Source of the DNA: Mucilaginibacter sp. cycad4
GTDB lineage: Bacteria; Bacteroidota; Bacteroidia; Sphingobacteriales; Sphingobacteriaceae
Assembly: GCF_034263275.1 (NCBI RefSeq)
Contig: NZ_CP139559.1
Location: forward strand, 496,001-560,000
Length of the DNA stretch: 64,000 nt
Reading direction: 5' to 3'
Shown: piece after piece, positions 1 through 7,424 of the stretch
Numbering within the stretch: position 1 is the first letter of the stretch
Layout of the letters: the number at the start of each line of letters is the position of its first letter
Program-made: the position numbers and the translations under genes
The notes under the pieces: model-generated
The model's database searches: none
Told to the model about the DNA's origin: nothing
Seen by the model: only the letters and a program-made list of their open reading frames with translations

Positions 1-515
1 CTTACCCAATCAAGCTGCTTTAGCAAGCCAATGCCAACACCATCGGGTTTAAGGCTGTGTATGGTATCATGGTTGCGCCAAACGGCTATGTTGTGCTTAT
101 CAAGCAATTGCTTTTTATACAGGTATACATCATCATTGGCCAGCCAGGTTGTTTCATCGGCATGGTTATAAAAAGTGGGCTCATGCGCTATAATAAAATT
201 AGCACCTAAGCTGATAGCCTTTTCAATTACGCCGATAGTAGCAAACATGGTGGTAACTATGCCGGTAACTACAATATCGCGGTTGCCCGATTTTAAGGTA
301 TCCACTGTGTTGGGGAACGGGGCACCGGGCACCTGTTTCATAAACAGGTCGATAATTTGCCCTACGGTAATATTTTCATCATGCTTAACAAGGGTGATTG
401 CATCTGCAGCAAAAGGAGCTGATAATAACGCAGCAGTACCTGCTAAGGCACTTAACTGACCGATGAACTTACGGCGATCGGGATTATGATTAATGGGGGA
501 GAGGTTTGAATTCAT
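1..515 (-). CDS. Nif3-like dinuclear metal-centre protein, Tat-exported (3' end outside window)
   Basis: The ATG at 515 opens a frame that runs off the left edge, so only the first 171 residues are present. The N-terminus has a twin-arginine motif (DRRKFIGQL) and then a hydrophobic, Ala-rich stretch, so export by Tat is likely. The body carries TVGQIIDLFM, DTLKSGNRDIVVTG and ANFIIAHEPTFYNHAD, which resemble the Nif3/YbgI family, whose His/Glu residues bind two metal ions. The substrate of this family is unsettled. Export is unusual for the cytosolic branch but occurs in Bacteroidota. Family assignment is fairly secure; function is not known. Confidence 0.72.
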   Translation of the reverse strand, partial: MNSNLSPINHNPDRRKFIGQLSALAGTAALLSAPFAADAITLVKHDENITVGQIIDLFMKQVPGAPFPNTVDTLKSGNRDIVVTGIVTTMFATIGVIEKAISLGANFIIAHEPTFYNHADETTWLANDDVYLYKKQLLDKHNIAVWRNHDTIHSLKPDGVGIGLLKQLDWV

Positions 516-624
516 GGTAATGATTGGGTTTTGTCAAAGATAACATAGCACAAGTTAATTTCTGGATTTGTAATAATTGTGTGACGTATTTATATCTTCG
601 CATAAATTTAACGATTCCTAATCC

Positions 625-1806
625 GTGCAAAAACTTGCTAAGCTTATCACCAACAAACCCTTTGTTTATTCTTTATGGTTTGGCCTAAGTCTATTTTTGG
701 TCATTAAAGGCGTTTTAGCCCACCAGGGGTTTAACAATTACACCATATTTAAATATAACTTTTTAAATACCATTCATCAGCATAACCTGTACGCTTATCA
801 GCCTGAGCATTATTACGACCTGAACCACTATGGGCCGATATTTTCCATAATCATGGCACCATTCGCTATTCTGCCTGATAGTATCGGGGTTATTTTATGG
901 GTGTTGTTCAATGCCTTCATCCTGTTTAAAGCCATCCAACTCTTGCCATTGAAAAACGATCAATACGTTATTGTGCTTTTGTTGTGCGCTCATGAGCTGA
1001 TGACAGCATCGGCCAATGTGCAAAGTAATCCTATGATAGCGGCGCTGATCATATTAAGTTTTAATTTTATAAAGCGGGAGAAGGATTTTTGGGCGGCGCT
1101 AATGATAGCGCTTGGCGCATTTATAAAGCTGTACGGTATAGTGGGACTGGCTTTCTTTTTCTTTTCGGCCAACAAACCAAAGTTTATGCTAAGTTTTATA
1201 TTCTGGTCGGCAGTGTTGTTTGTATTGCCGATGTCTATTTCATCTCCCTCGTTTATCATACAAACTTATCATGACTGGTATGCTGACCTGGTAGTCAAAA
1301 ATTCGGATAACCAGCAATCATACATGCAGGAAATTTGTGTTACGGGTTTTATCCGCAGGGTTTTTCATTATGATAACCTTAAGAATATGTATGTGATAGG
1401 GCCGGCACTGGTGCTGTTTGCCCTGTCGTACCTTCGCATTGGAGCCTATAAGGTTTTGGAATATCAGCGGCTGATCCTTTCGTCGGTGCTAATCTTCGCA
1501 GTGATCTTCAGCAGTTCGGCCGAGTCATCAACCTACATTATCGCTTTTGTTGGGGTAGCCGTTTGGTTTATGAATTTGAACCGACCGGTAACCGGCTTTG
1601 AGATTTTTCTGCTGGTTTTAGCATTGTTAATAACCAGTCTTTCCCCTTCCGATCTTTTTCCATCCTTTATCCGCACACAATATATCGTTCCTTATAAATT
1701 GAAATCGATACCCTGTTTTTTGATCTGGCTTAAAATAATTTACGAAACACTTACCAGAGATTTTGTCAAAGAAAAAGAAAGTGTATTAAGCCCGGCAACG
1801 GTTTAA
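625..1806 (+). CDS. GT-C membrane glycosyltransferase, GT87/DUF2029-like
   Basis: Starts at GTG; no in-frame ATG gives a better start. The 393-residue protein has about ten hydrophobic segments and an early lumenal loop (NLYAYQPEHYYDLNHYGP) typical of GT87 enzymes such as bacterial alpha-mannosyltransferases. These move a sugar from a polyprenyl-phosphate donor on the outer face of the inner membrane. The GT2 gene 265 bp downstream could make such a donor, and a polysaccharide deacetylase follows it. Acceptor and sugar cannot be read from the sequence. A weak Bacteroidota-type promoter (TTTG at 567-570, TATCTTCG at 593-600) lies just upstream. Confidence 0.7.
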   Translation: MQKLAKLITNKPFVYSLWFGLSLFLVIKGVLAHQGFNNYTIFKYNFLNTIHQHNLYAYQPEHYYDLNHYGPIFSIIMAPFAILPDSIGVILWVLFNAFILFKAIQLLPLKNDQYVIVLLLCAHELMTASANVQSNPMIAALIILSFNFIKREKDFWAALMIALGAFIKLYGIVGLAFFFFSANKPKFMLSFIFWSAVLFVLPMSISSPSFIIQTYHDWYADLVVKNSDNQQSYMQEICVTGFIRRVFHYDNLKNMYVIGPALVLFALSYLRIGAYKVLEYQRLILSSVLIFAVIFSSSAESSTYIIAFVGVAVWFMNLNRPVTGFEIFLLVLALLITSLSPSDLFPSFIRTQYIVPYKLKSIPCFLIWLKIIYETLTRDFVKEKESVLSPATV

Positions 1807-1937
1807 AAGGAGCCAGGTATAAAATAAACCGTGAATGACTATTTTTTGCTGTAAAATCAGAAAAATTTGCAGATTAATAAATAATTATTAATTATGTTTG
1901 TAACAAGAAAGTTGCATTTAGGGTCTTTTGCATCTTT

Positions 1938-1969
1938 TTTGTTAAAACTGATCATGACAGTTACGTTTT
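1938..1969 (+). promoter_or_regulatory. Candidate Bacteroidota promoter for the GT2 gene
   Basis: TTTG (1938-1941), a 20-base spacer, then TACGTTTT (1962-1969) matches the Bacteroidota -33 TTTG / -7 TAnnTTTG pattern except at the last base. It would leave a leader of roughly 95 bases before the ATG at 2072. The region is AT-rich, so a chance match is possible. Confidence 0.33.
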
Positions 1970-2071
1970 GTAGCAATTAATCGTAAGGTCATTTCAGAGT
2001 GAAAATGCAATCAAATATAAGCTTTTAATATTATACCGCCTGTTACAATTAAAAATTTCCATAGTATAACT

Positions 2072-3040
2072 ATGATATACCCTGCTGATAAAAAGATCTC
2101 TATTGTTATACCCTCCCATAACGAAGAAAAAAACATTAGTTATTTAATTGAGCAACTTCGTGAAACACTTTTGCCCACAGGATACGCCTATGAGCTGATT
2201 TTTGTTGACGATGGCAGCCGTGATAACACTTTAAATGAATTAAAGATCAGTGCCGAGCTGCATCCTAATGTTTTTTATGTAGAGCTTTCACGCAACTTTG
2301 GTAAAGATTACGCCCTTAAAGCGGGTATTGCAATGGCCCAGGGCAATGCCGTAATAACGATGGATGCCGATTTGCAGCACCCACCGCAACTGATCCTGAA
2401 GATGTTAAAGCTTTGGGAAAATGGCTATGATATTGTTTACACCTATCGTGAAGGTGAAAATCCACACGGCAAGGGATATCAGAAAGTTACCTCAAAGTTG
2501 TTTTACAAAGGCCTTAATATGCTATCAGATATCAAGATGGAAAACGGTACTGCCGATTTCAGGCTGATTGATGAGAAGGTAGTGAAACAGCTTAAACTTA
2601 TTGACGAATACGAGATCTTTTTCAGGGGGATAATTAAATGGGCCGGTTATAAGCAAGTTGGCATCCCTTATGTACCGTCAAAACGACATACCGGCGAGGC
2701 AAGCTATTCTTTTTCAAAACTGGTTAGGCTTGCTATAGGCAGTATTGTAGCCTTCAGTGCAAGACCGCTTTATATTGTATCGTTGATAGGCTTGTTCTTT
2801 TCATCACTGGCTATTTTGTACATTCCTTACGTGCTGGTAAGTTATTTTTTAGGTTATGCGGTTTCGGGGTGGGCGTCAATTGTTGCTACTATAGCCTTTT
2901 TTGGCGGCCTTCAGTTACTTATAATGAGTGTTATTGGAGTGTATGTAGGCAAAATATTTATGCAGTCTAAACATCGCCCGCATTATATTATCCGTTCGTC
3001 AAACGTTGTTATTGTAGATAATGATTTTATTGGGGTTTGA
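2072..3040 (+). CDS. Family 2 glycosyltransferase, polyprenyl-phosphate sugar synthase type (DPM1/ArnC-like)
   Basis: 322 residues. The N-terminal GT-A domain has the nucleotide-sugar motifs FVDDGSRDNT (about residues 48-57) and TMDADLQHPP (about 96-105), the signature of dolichyl/undecaprenyl-phosphate glycosyltransferases. Two hydrophobic hairpins near residues 230-300 anchor it in the inner membrane. It should transfer a sugar from an NDP donor to undecaprenyl phosphate on the cytoplasmic side. Its last 20 bases overlap the deacetylase gene, so the two are probably translationally coupled. With the GT-C gene upstream this gives donor synthesis plus transfer. The sugar is unknown. Confidence 0.85.
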   Translation: MIYPADKKISIVIPSHNEEKNISYLIEQLRETLLPTGYAYELIFVDDGSRDNTLNELKISAELHPNVFYVELSRNFGKDYALKAGIAMAQGNAVITMDADLQHPPQLILKMLKLWENGYDIVYTYREGENPHGKGYQKVTSKLFYKGLNMLSDIKMENGTADFRLIDEKVVKQLKLIDEYEIFFRGIIKWAGYKQVGIPYVPSKRHTGEASYSFSKLVRLAIGSIVAFSARPLYIVSLIGLFFSSLAILYIPYVLVSYFLGYAVSGWASIVATIAFFGGLQLLIMSVIGVYVGKIFMQSKHRPHYIIRSSNVVIVDNDFIGV

Positions 3041-3827
3041 TGTCGAGGAGTTTGATATGCCGTTTGAGTACGGTAAATCAATATCATTTGATGAGCAGCT
3101 TGAAATTTCAACAAGAGGTACCAATATTATACTCGGCCTGCTGAAACAAAAAAATATAAAAGCTACTTTCTTTTGTACTGCTAATTATGCTGTCAATAAG
3201 CCAGAAATCATCAAAAGAATGGTAGCCGAAGGGCATGAAATAGCTTCGCATGGATATTATCATTCCGATTTTAAAGTTGAGCATTTAAGGCAGTCAAAGC
3301 TGGTATTGGAGCATATTTCGGAGACTGAGGTAACAGGTTTTCGGATGGCCCGGATGATGCCGGTGGATGAGGCAGAGATTGCAAAAGCCGGTTATGAATA
3401 TAATTCGTCCATAAATCCAACCTGGCTGCCGGGCAGATACAACAATTTTAATAAATCCCGAAGCTGGTTTTATGACCATGATGTGCTGCAGATCCCGGCT
3501 TCGGTTTCGCCCCTGATACGTTTTCCGCTTTTTTGGTTAAGCTTTCATAATTTACCGCTGTATGTGTTAAAGCTCATTAGTGCGGCAGCACATAAAAAAG
3601 ATGGCTATCTGAACCTGTATTTTCACCCCTGGGAATTTACCGATCTGCACGATAAGGAAAAATTCGGGTTCCCTGGCTATGTTTCAAAAAACTCAGGCGA
3701 AGTTTTTGCTCAACGAATAGGTGATTTTATTGATTGGGCAGCGTCTAAAGGTTACACCTTTAGACGGACGGACAGTTTTTGTAGTAAGATAAAAAACAGA
3801 AATAAGCCGGCACCTGTTTTGTATTAA
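3021..3827 (+). CDS. Polysaccharide deacetylase family protein (NodB-like)
   Basis: 268 residues with NodB-fold landmarks: FDVEEF at the start (metal-binding and catalytic Asp region), TFFCTANYA, SHGYYHSDF (the HxxxH metal ligands) and a late FHPWEF. Such enzymes remove N- or O-acyl groups from glycans. No signal peptide is visible, so it may act at the cytoplasmic face on a lipid-linked sugar, as ArnD does after ArnC. It overlaps the upstream GT2 gene by 20 bases, which supports a joint pathway. The substrate is inferred from context only. Confidence 0.8.
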   Translation: MILLGFDVEEFDMPFEYGKSISFDEQLEISTRGTNIILGLLKQKNIKATFFCTANYAVNKPEIIKRMVAEGHEIASHGYYHSDFKVEHLRQSKLVLEHISETEVTGFRMARMMPVDEAEIAKAGYEYNSSINPTWLPGRYNNFNKSRSWFYDHDVLQIPASVSPLIRFPLFWLSFHNLPLYVLKLISAAAHKKDGYLNLYFHPWEFTDLHDKEKFGFPGYVSKNSGEVFAQRIGDFIDWAASKGYTFRRTDSFCSKIKNRNKPAPVLY

Positions 3828-3967
3828 CAGGCTGTTAAGCAGCTTATAGCAAATCAATTACCAAATTGATTGTTATTTTCAGCATAATTTTGCATATTTG
3901 CACCGCAAAAAATTATACGATATGCCATGGATCAAAACCATGTGTATATTTGTAATCAGGATGCGAT

Positions 3968-4041
3968 GGTCCTATAGCTCAGCTGGATAGAGCAACAGAT
4001 TTCTAATCTGTAGGTCTTTGGTTCGAATCCAAATGGGATCA
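3968..4041 (+). tRNA. tRNA-Arg(TCT)
   Basis: A full cloverleaf can be drawn: acceptor GGTCCTA/TGGGATC with two G-U pairs, D stem GCTC/GAGC, anticodon stem ACAGA/TCTGT with loop TTTCTAA giving anticodon TCT, and T arm TTTGG-TTCGAAT-CCAAA, with discriminator A. CCA is not encoded. The 3' part from 3990 is duplicated at 22699-22751, so this gene is the integration site of the island. Its 3' half now comes from the island and stays functional. Confidence 0.95.
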
Positions 4042-4042
4042 C
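3990..4042 (+). repeat. Left attachment repeat (att core, 53 bp) inside tRNA-Arg
   Basis: 53 bases, from the D-stem GAGC to two bases past the tRNA's paired 3' end, are identical to 22699-22751. Bases just outside differ on both sides (A versus T before, A versus T after). This is the expected product of tyrosine-integrase recombination in the 3' part of a tRNA gene. Confidence 0.93.
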
Positions 4043-4045
4043 AAG

Positions 4046-4105
4046 AAACCTTTCAGCTCCGCTGAATGGTTTTGTGACCTCTTTAAGTCAAATAAAGGGG
4101 TTTTT
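4046..4105 (+). terminator. Tandem hairpins after tRNA-Arg, second with T-tract
   Basis: AAACCtTTCAGC (4046-4057) pairs with GCTGAAtGGTTT (4061-4072) with one mismatch. A second hairpin, ACCTCTTTA (4077-4085) with TAAAGGGGT (4093-4101), runs into a short T-tract. The second resembles the chromosomal hairpin at 22761-22783, so the island appears to supply a replacement terminator. Confidence 0.6.
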
Positions 4106-4124
4106 CATTCTAAACGAGTTCAAA

Positions 4125-4152
4125 ATGCTTATCTTAAAGATAGGCATTTTTT
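4125..4152 (+). terminator. Rho-independent terminator
   Basis: ATGCTTATCT (4125-4134) pairs with AGATAGGCAT (4138-4147), ten pairs with one G-U and a 3-base loop, followed by a run of T to 4152. It would shield island genes from tRNA readthrough. Confidence 0.6.
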
Positions 4153-4193
4153 GTTTTAAATCCAAGCGGTTTGTTTAATCAGCATGGTAAAAA

Positions 4194-4229
4194 TGGCGCA
4201 CTTTATGGCGCATTGAGTGGCGCACTTTT
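4194..4229 (+). repeat. Three 12-bp iterons, TGGCGCAyTkwk type (left end)
   Basis: TGGCGCA recurs at 4194, 4206 and 4218 with exact 12-base spacing (units TGGCGCACTTTA, TGGCGCATTGAG, TGGCGCACTTTT). Two matching units lie at 22630-22653 beside the other att site, in the same order. This is the layout of integrase arm-type binding sites. Confidence 0.7.
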
Positions 4230-4303
4230 ATACTGGTTTAGTAACGTATTCATCCGCTGACTAAAGAAAGCCCGCCAAACCTGATACTTCAATGGATAAA
4301 AAC

Positions 4304-4539
4304 CAATATCAATACTTTAGTGTTATCGGTGGAGATTGTGGTATTCTTGATGTTACTACCTACGTTGCCCGGTATACGTAGGCGACACTGGCAAAGCGAA
4401 TGGCTTATTCAAACGAATTGATAGCGGAAGCATTGGGCTATGAGTACGGTAACAAAACAACCTCAATTTATTTAGACGATTAACAGGAGGTGTAGTTGAT
4501 GAGGTAAACGAAAAAGCTACTACGTTAATCACATTATGA
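4304..4539 (+). pseudogene. Remnant of a second tyrosine integrase (C-terminal end)
   Basis: One frame reads VTTYVARYT, then a TAG at 4379-4381, then ATLAKRM and AEALGYEYGNKTTSIYLDD. This is the usual C-terminal catalytic end of Bacteroidota phage-type integrases, including the box with the nucleophilic Tyr (SIYLD). A TAA at 4481 and a shift of frame follow, after which VVDEVNEKA continues the family's tail, ending at 4539. The upstream two thirds of the gene are gone. It differs from the intact integrase at 21476-22624, so it marks an earlier element at this tRNA. Confidence 0.72.
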
Positions 4540-4545
4540 ATATTA

Positions 4546-4577
4546 AGCCCCCTGATTAAAATCAGAGGGCTTTTTTT
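4546..4577. terminator. Rho-independent terminator between integrase remnant and ASCH gene
   Basis: GCCCCCTGAT (4547-4556) pairs with ATCAGAGGGC (4561-4570) with one mismatch, followed by seven T on the + strand. It sits 1-2 bases from the stop of the minus-strand ASCH gene and may also end that operon, though the minus-strand T-tract is poor. Confidence 0.65.
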
Positions 4578-4578
4578 A

Positions 4579-4950
4579 TTACAGATAATAAGCAAATGAT
4601 TGAGGTGGTAACAAATTAAAATCCCTTTTTAACGATTTAGGTGTGCTGTAACGTTTCGTGTTTTTTATCTTTATTGCGTATCCATCTACTTTTTCTTCAA
4701 AATACTTAAAAAAGAAATGCTCAGTTATTCCGGATGCTTCTGCGGTTAATTCCCACAATTTGTTTTTTTCAAATTTCAATATTTCTTCAATCTCAAACTC
4801 ACCAATAACTTGCTGCACTGGTGACGAAGCATAAACGATTATATTTTTTACGGTGGGATTTTTAAATATCGCCTTTCGAAACTCAAATTGCTTTGTACCG
4901 TCGAAAATTTTAAATGCGAATTCAGGTTTGATAGATAGTACTACTTTCAT
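4579..4950 (-). CDS. ASCH-domain (PUA-like) protein
   Basis: 123 residues, nearly all one domain. The start MKVVLSIKPEFAFKIFDGTK, the central VKNIIVYASSPVQQVIGEF and the end PPQSFAYYL match stand-alone ASCH proteins. This beta-barrel fold is related to PUA and usually thought to bind RNA or modified nucleotides. It is the last gene of a four-gene operon (kinase, PIN-GNAT-PUA-like, anchored protein, ASCH), 6 bases after the preceding stop. A role as RNA or ligand sensor, or as antidote, is inference. The family assignment is strong. Confidence 0.82.
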   Translation of the reverse strand: MKVVLSIKPEFAFKIFDGTKQFEFRKAIFKNPTVKNIIVYASSPVQQVIGEFEIEEILKFEKNKLWELTAEASGITEHFFFKYFEEKVDGYAIKIKNTKRYSTPKSLKRDFNLLPPQSFAYYL

Positions 4951-4956
4951 ATATAG

Positions 4957-5907
4957 TTATTTACAGCTAATCCAATTGATTATTTGCTGGCTGACAATGT
5001 TAAACAAAATAGCTAATACGGCTAAACCTAATATGTATACTGCAATCGTTCGCCAATTGTTACTTTCAAATTTAGATTTAATTAGTACGCTAAAGTCTTG
5101 TTTGGCATCTCCCGGCTTGCCGCCTTGTGTCCAGTGGTATGCAAGAAAAATTTGATTAGGATTCAATTTGTCATCATCTACGTATCCTATCCAACGGTAG
5201 TTCTCTAAATTTCGACAGCTAACATACGGCTTATGTGACCCTAAAACATCTTCGTTGGAAGAACATATAAAGAAGAAGTGTGCTTTTTTAATTTTCAGTG
5301 CTTTTTCCCGGTCAATTCGTTCTAAAAGGTCTAAATCCAAATCTCTCGCTTCATTAACCCGAAAATCAATTAGTTCAATTTTAGAGAATGCACTTTGAAC
5401 AACAGCGTTAGACGGCTTTTGAATATCACTTAGGCTCAGTAGGTAATTCCCGCTGATTCTAAATCTAAAATAGGTTTGCTCTTGTGATTCTTGGCAGCTA
5501 ATGTTAATAACCGTCCCCTTAAACTGCTCTGTTATTTCAACATCAGAATCACTGGTTTCGTAAATATTAAAAACAAATTCATTGTTGGAATCTGTAATAC
5601 GGTGATTTTTGCTGATTCCTACCGATGTCGTTTTATAGTTTTCGTTAAAAATTGCACTGACCAAATCTGGTTTACTGATAAATTTATCAACGATGTCGGT
5701 AAAATCTGCTTTCTGTATTTTAAATGGAAAATATATTTTCAGCCTTGATATGTTAGTAGTGTTGTCCAACTTAATACCAATGTCCATAAACCTTGTATAT
5801 TGGGATGAACCCAAAGGTAATTTCCAAAGGTTGAAGTGAAGCTCAACATCATTTAACGATTCAATAGAGTTGTTTTTTGGCTCATACCATACAGCAATAC
5901 TTTTCAT
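4957..5907 (-). CDS. Unrecognised protein with C-terminal transmembrane anchor, operon with PIN-GNAT protein
   Basis: 316 residues that I do not recognise. The body (about 1-285) is mixed alpha/beta by composition, with no signal peptide. One hydrophobic helix near residues 290-308 (TIAVYILGLAVLAILFNIV) precedes a short tail, so it is probably tail-anchored with the large domain in the cytoplasm. Its start overlaps the PIN-GNAT stop by 4 bases (ATGA type), showing translational coupling. It may tether the complex to the membrane or act as a membrane effector; neither is shown. Confidence 0.75.
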   Translation of the reverse strand: MKSIAVWYEPKNNSIESLNDVELHFNLWKLPLGSSQYTRFMDIGIKLDNTTNISRLKIYFPFKIQKADFTDIVDKFISKPDLVSAIFNENYKTTSVGISKNHRITDSNNEFVFNIYETSDSDVEITEQFKGTVINISCQESQEQTYFRFRISGNYLLSLSDIQKPSNAVVQSAFSKIELIDFRVNEARDLDLDLLERIDREKALKIKKAHFFFICSSNEDVLGSHKPYVSCRNLENYRWIGYVDDDKLNPNQIFLAYHWTQGGKPGDAKQDFSVLIKSKFESNNWRTIAVYILGLAVLAILFNIVSQQIINWISCK

Positions 5908-7424
5908 TTTTTATAAGCGAATTTGATAAGGCGGTTAAATTGGTCTTTATTAATTTTTATAAAACCACGTGGCATATTAGTCACATCCTGTATTATGCCT
6001 AATTGGTTTAAATCATTAAGTGTCGGCTTGGGCATCGGCAGTGAATGGGCATATAAAAAATTTATAACAAACGGTCTATATTTGGGGTACTTGTCCCAAA
6101 ATTGGCTTTTTAAATCTTCGTCTGAAATAACAGTTTTCTTCCTACATATTGCCTTAAAATCATCGAATGTTGCAATAGAATCTATAATATTTTCAACAAT
6201 GCCAATCGTTGTGACAGTGCTTGAATATATCTTAGGTGCCTGCTCTCCAATTCTATAAAAGATTAAAACATCCCCCGATTTAAAATCTCTTTCTTTAGAA
6301 TGAGATATGTAAACTTTACTTAACCCGTTTCTATGCGGTTTGCTTTCTACAAAATCTAAAGGCGATTCATTGTTTAATCTTGAATCTGGAAATAATTCGC
6401 TATGGTATTGCGGTTCAATTTTAACGATATAAAAATTTAAATCTCTTGAAATAAACGGGAAAGTAAGCTTTGGATTTTGAATATTTACCGGGTTCCGTCG
6501 GCTAAAAGGTTTAACCAACACTTGTTCAATTCCATTGTTTGTATTTTTAGTGCCATGCTCAACAAACCCCCATTCCTTTAGCATTAAAATCAATCTGTTT
6601 TGTTCAGGTCTTTTGTCAAAAATTGTTACGTATATTTCTTCAATAGAAGTATTATTTAAGGCGTTGTCGAACACGATTTTGAGAAATCGTTCACCAATTC
6701 TTACACCGTTATTTATAACCTTAAACGTGCCTATTTTTAATCTTTTTCCTTTAGTAAATATTGGTGCAATCTCAGAATAGTTTTCACTTTGGTCTTCAAC
6801 TTTGATATAAAGAAAGGCACTTAAAATGTTATTGTTATAGCAGACATAGCAAATCTCATCTGCTTTTTTATTGAACCAGTTGTCAAAACCGGCGTAGTCT
6901 TCACGGAACGTATCGAAAAATGTGTCTTGCAGATTGAGCGAACCGAAATAAGATTTTTTTACAGCCAGTACTTTGTAATCAATCAATTCGGGATTTTCGG
7001 ATATAGACTTATCTATAAATTCATCGATTTTGAACACTTTGTTTTGAACGCCAAGAACGACCGCCTTATTATGAATTTTAGTGTCTTCGGTTATGAGAAT
7101 ATCGACCCGCCCTGCGTACACTTCGTTTAAGATTTGCGTATCGATTCGGTCATTGTCATTATTATCAAATTTAGAGCTTACATTCCTTATTTTATCGTCA
7201 AAGGGAGCGATAGTCTTTAGAGTATTATAGTTCTCTATTTTCACATTCATTACCCCCTTCGCAACTTTGTCTTTATATTTATTTAACTCTACTGCTGTTG
7301 CCGGATGAATACACTTTTCAATTTTTAATTTATCCAGCCAATAAAATAGTACGCCAATACCTTCATTTTGAATGCGGTTAGATTCTCGATGTATGATAAT
7401 ATTTGTATCAAGTAAGGCTCTCAT
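5904..7424 (-). CDS. PIN nuclease - GNAT acetyltransferase - PUA/EVE-like fusion protein
   Basis: 506 residues with three regions. Residues 1-135 look like a PIN RNase with the acidic set D6 (MRALLDTN), E46 (TAVELNKY), D92/D95 and D114 (ITEDTKI). Residues about 185-305 resemble a GNAT fold, with an acetyl-CoA loop VRIGERFLK (241-249) and LKEWGFVEHG (282-291). Residues about 330-430 (KVYISHS, GDVLIFYRIG, TTIGIVENI) resemble an EVE/ASCH-type PUA-like barrel. It overlaps the kinase gene by 17 bases and the next gene by 4. It could cleave or modify RNA, but no target is visible. Confidence 0.8.
   Translation of the reverse strand: MRALLDTNIIIHRESNRIQNEGIGVLFYWLDKLKIEKCIHPATAVELNKYKDKVAKGVMNVKIENYNTLKTIAPFDDKIRNVSSKFDNNDNDRIDTQILNEVYAGRVDILITEDTKIHNKAVVLGVQNKVFKIDEFIDKSISENPELIDYKVLAVKKSYFGSLNLQDTFFDTFREDYAGFDNWFNKKADEICYVCYNNNILSAFLYIKVEDQSENYSEIAPIFTKGKRLKIGTFKVINNGVRIGERFLKIVFDNALNNTSIEEIYVTIFDKRPEQNRLILMLKEWGFVEHGTKNTNNGIEQVLVKPFSRRNPVNIQNPKLTFPFISRDLNFYIVKIEPQYHSELFPDSRLNNESPLDFVESKPHRNGLSKVYISHSKERDFKSGDVLIFYRIGEQAPKIYSSTVTTIGIVENIIDSIATFDDFKAICRKKTVISDEDLKSQFWDKYPKYRPFVINFLYAHSLPMPKPTLNDLNQLGIIQDVTNMPRGFIKINKDQFNRLIKFAYKK

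Noticed and set aside
4853-5748. Plus-strand ORFs opposite the ASCH and anchored-protein genes
   Set aside because: They lie wholly inside recognised or tightly coupled minus-strand genes and show no motif.
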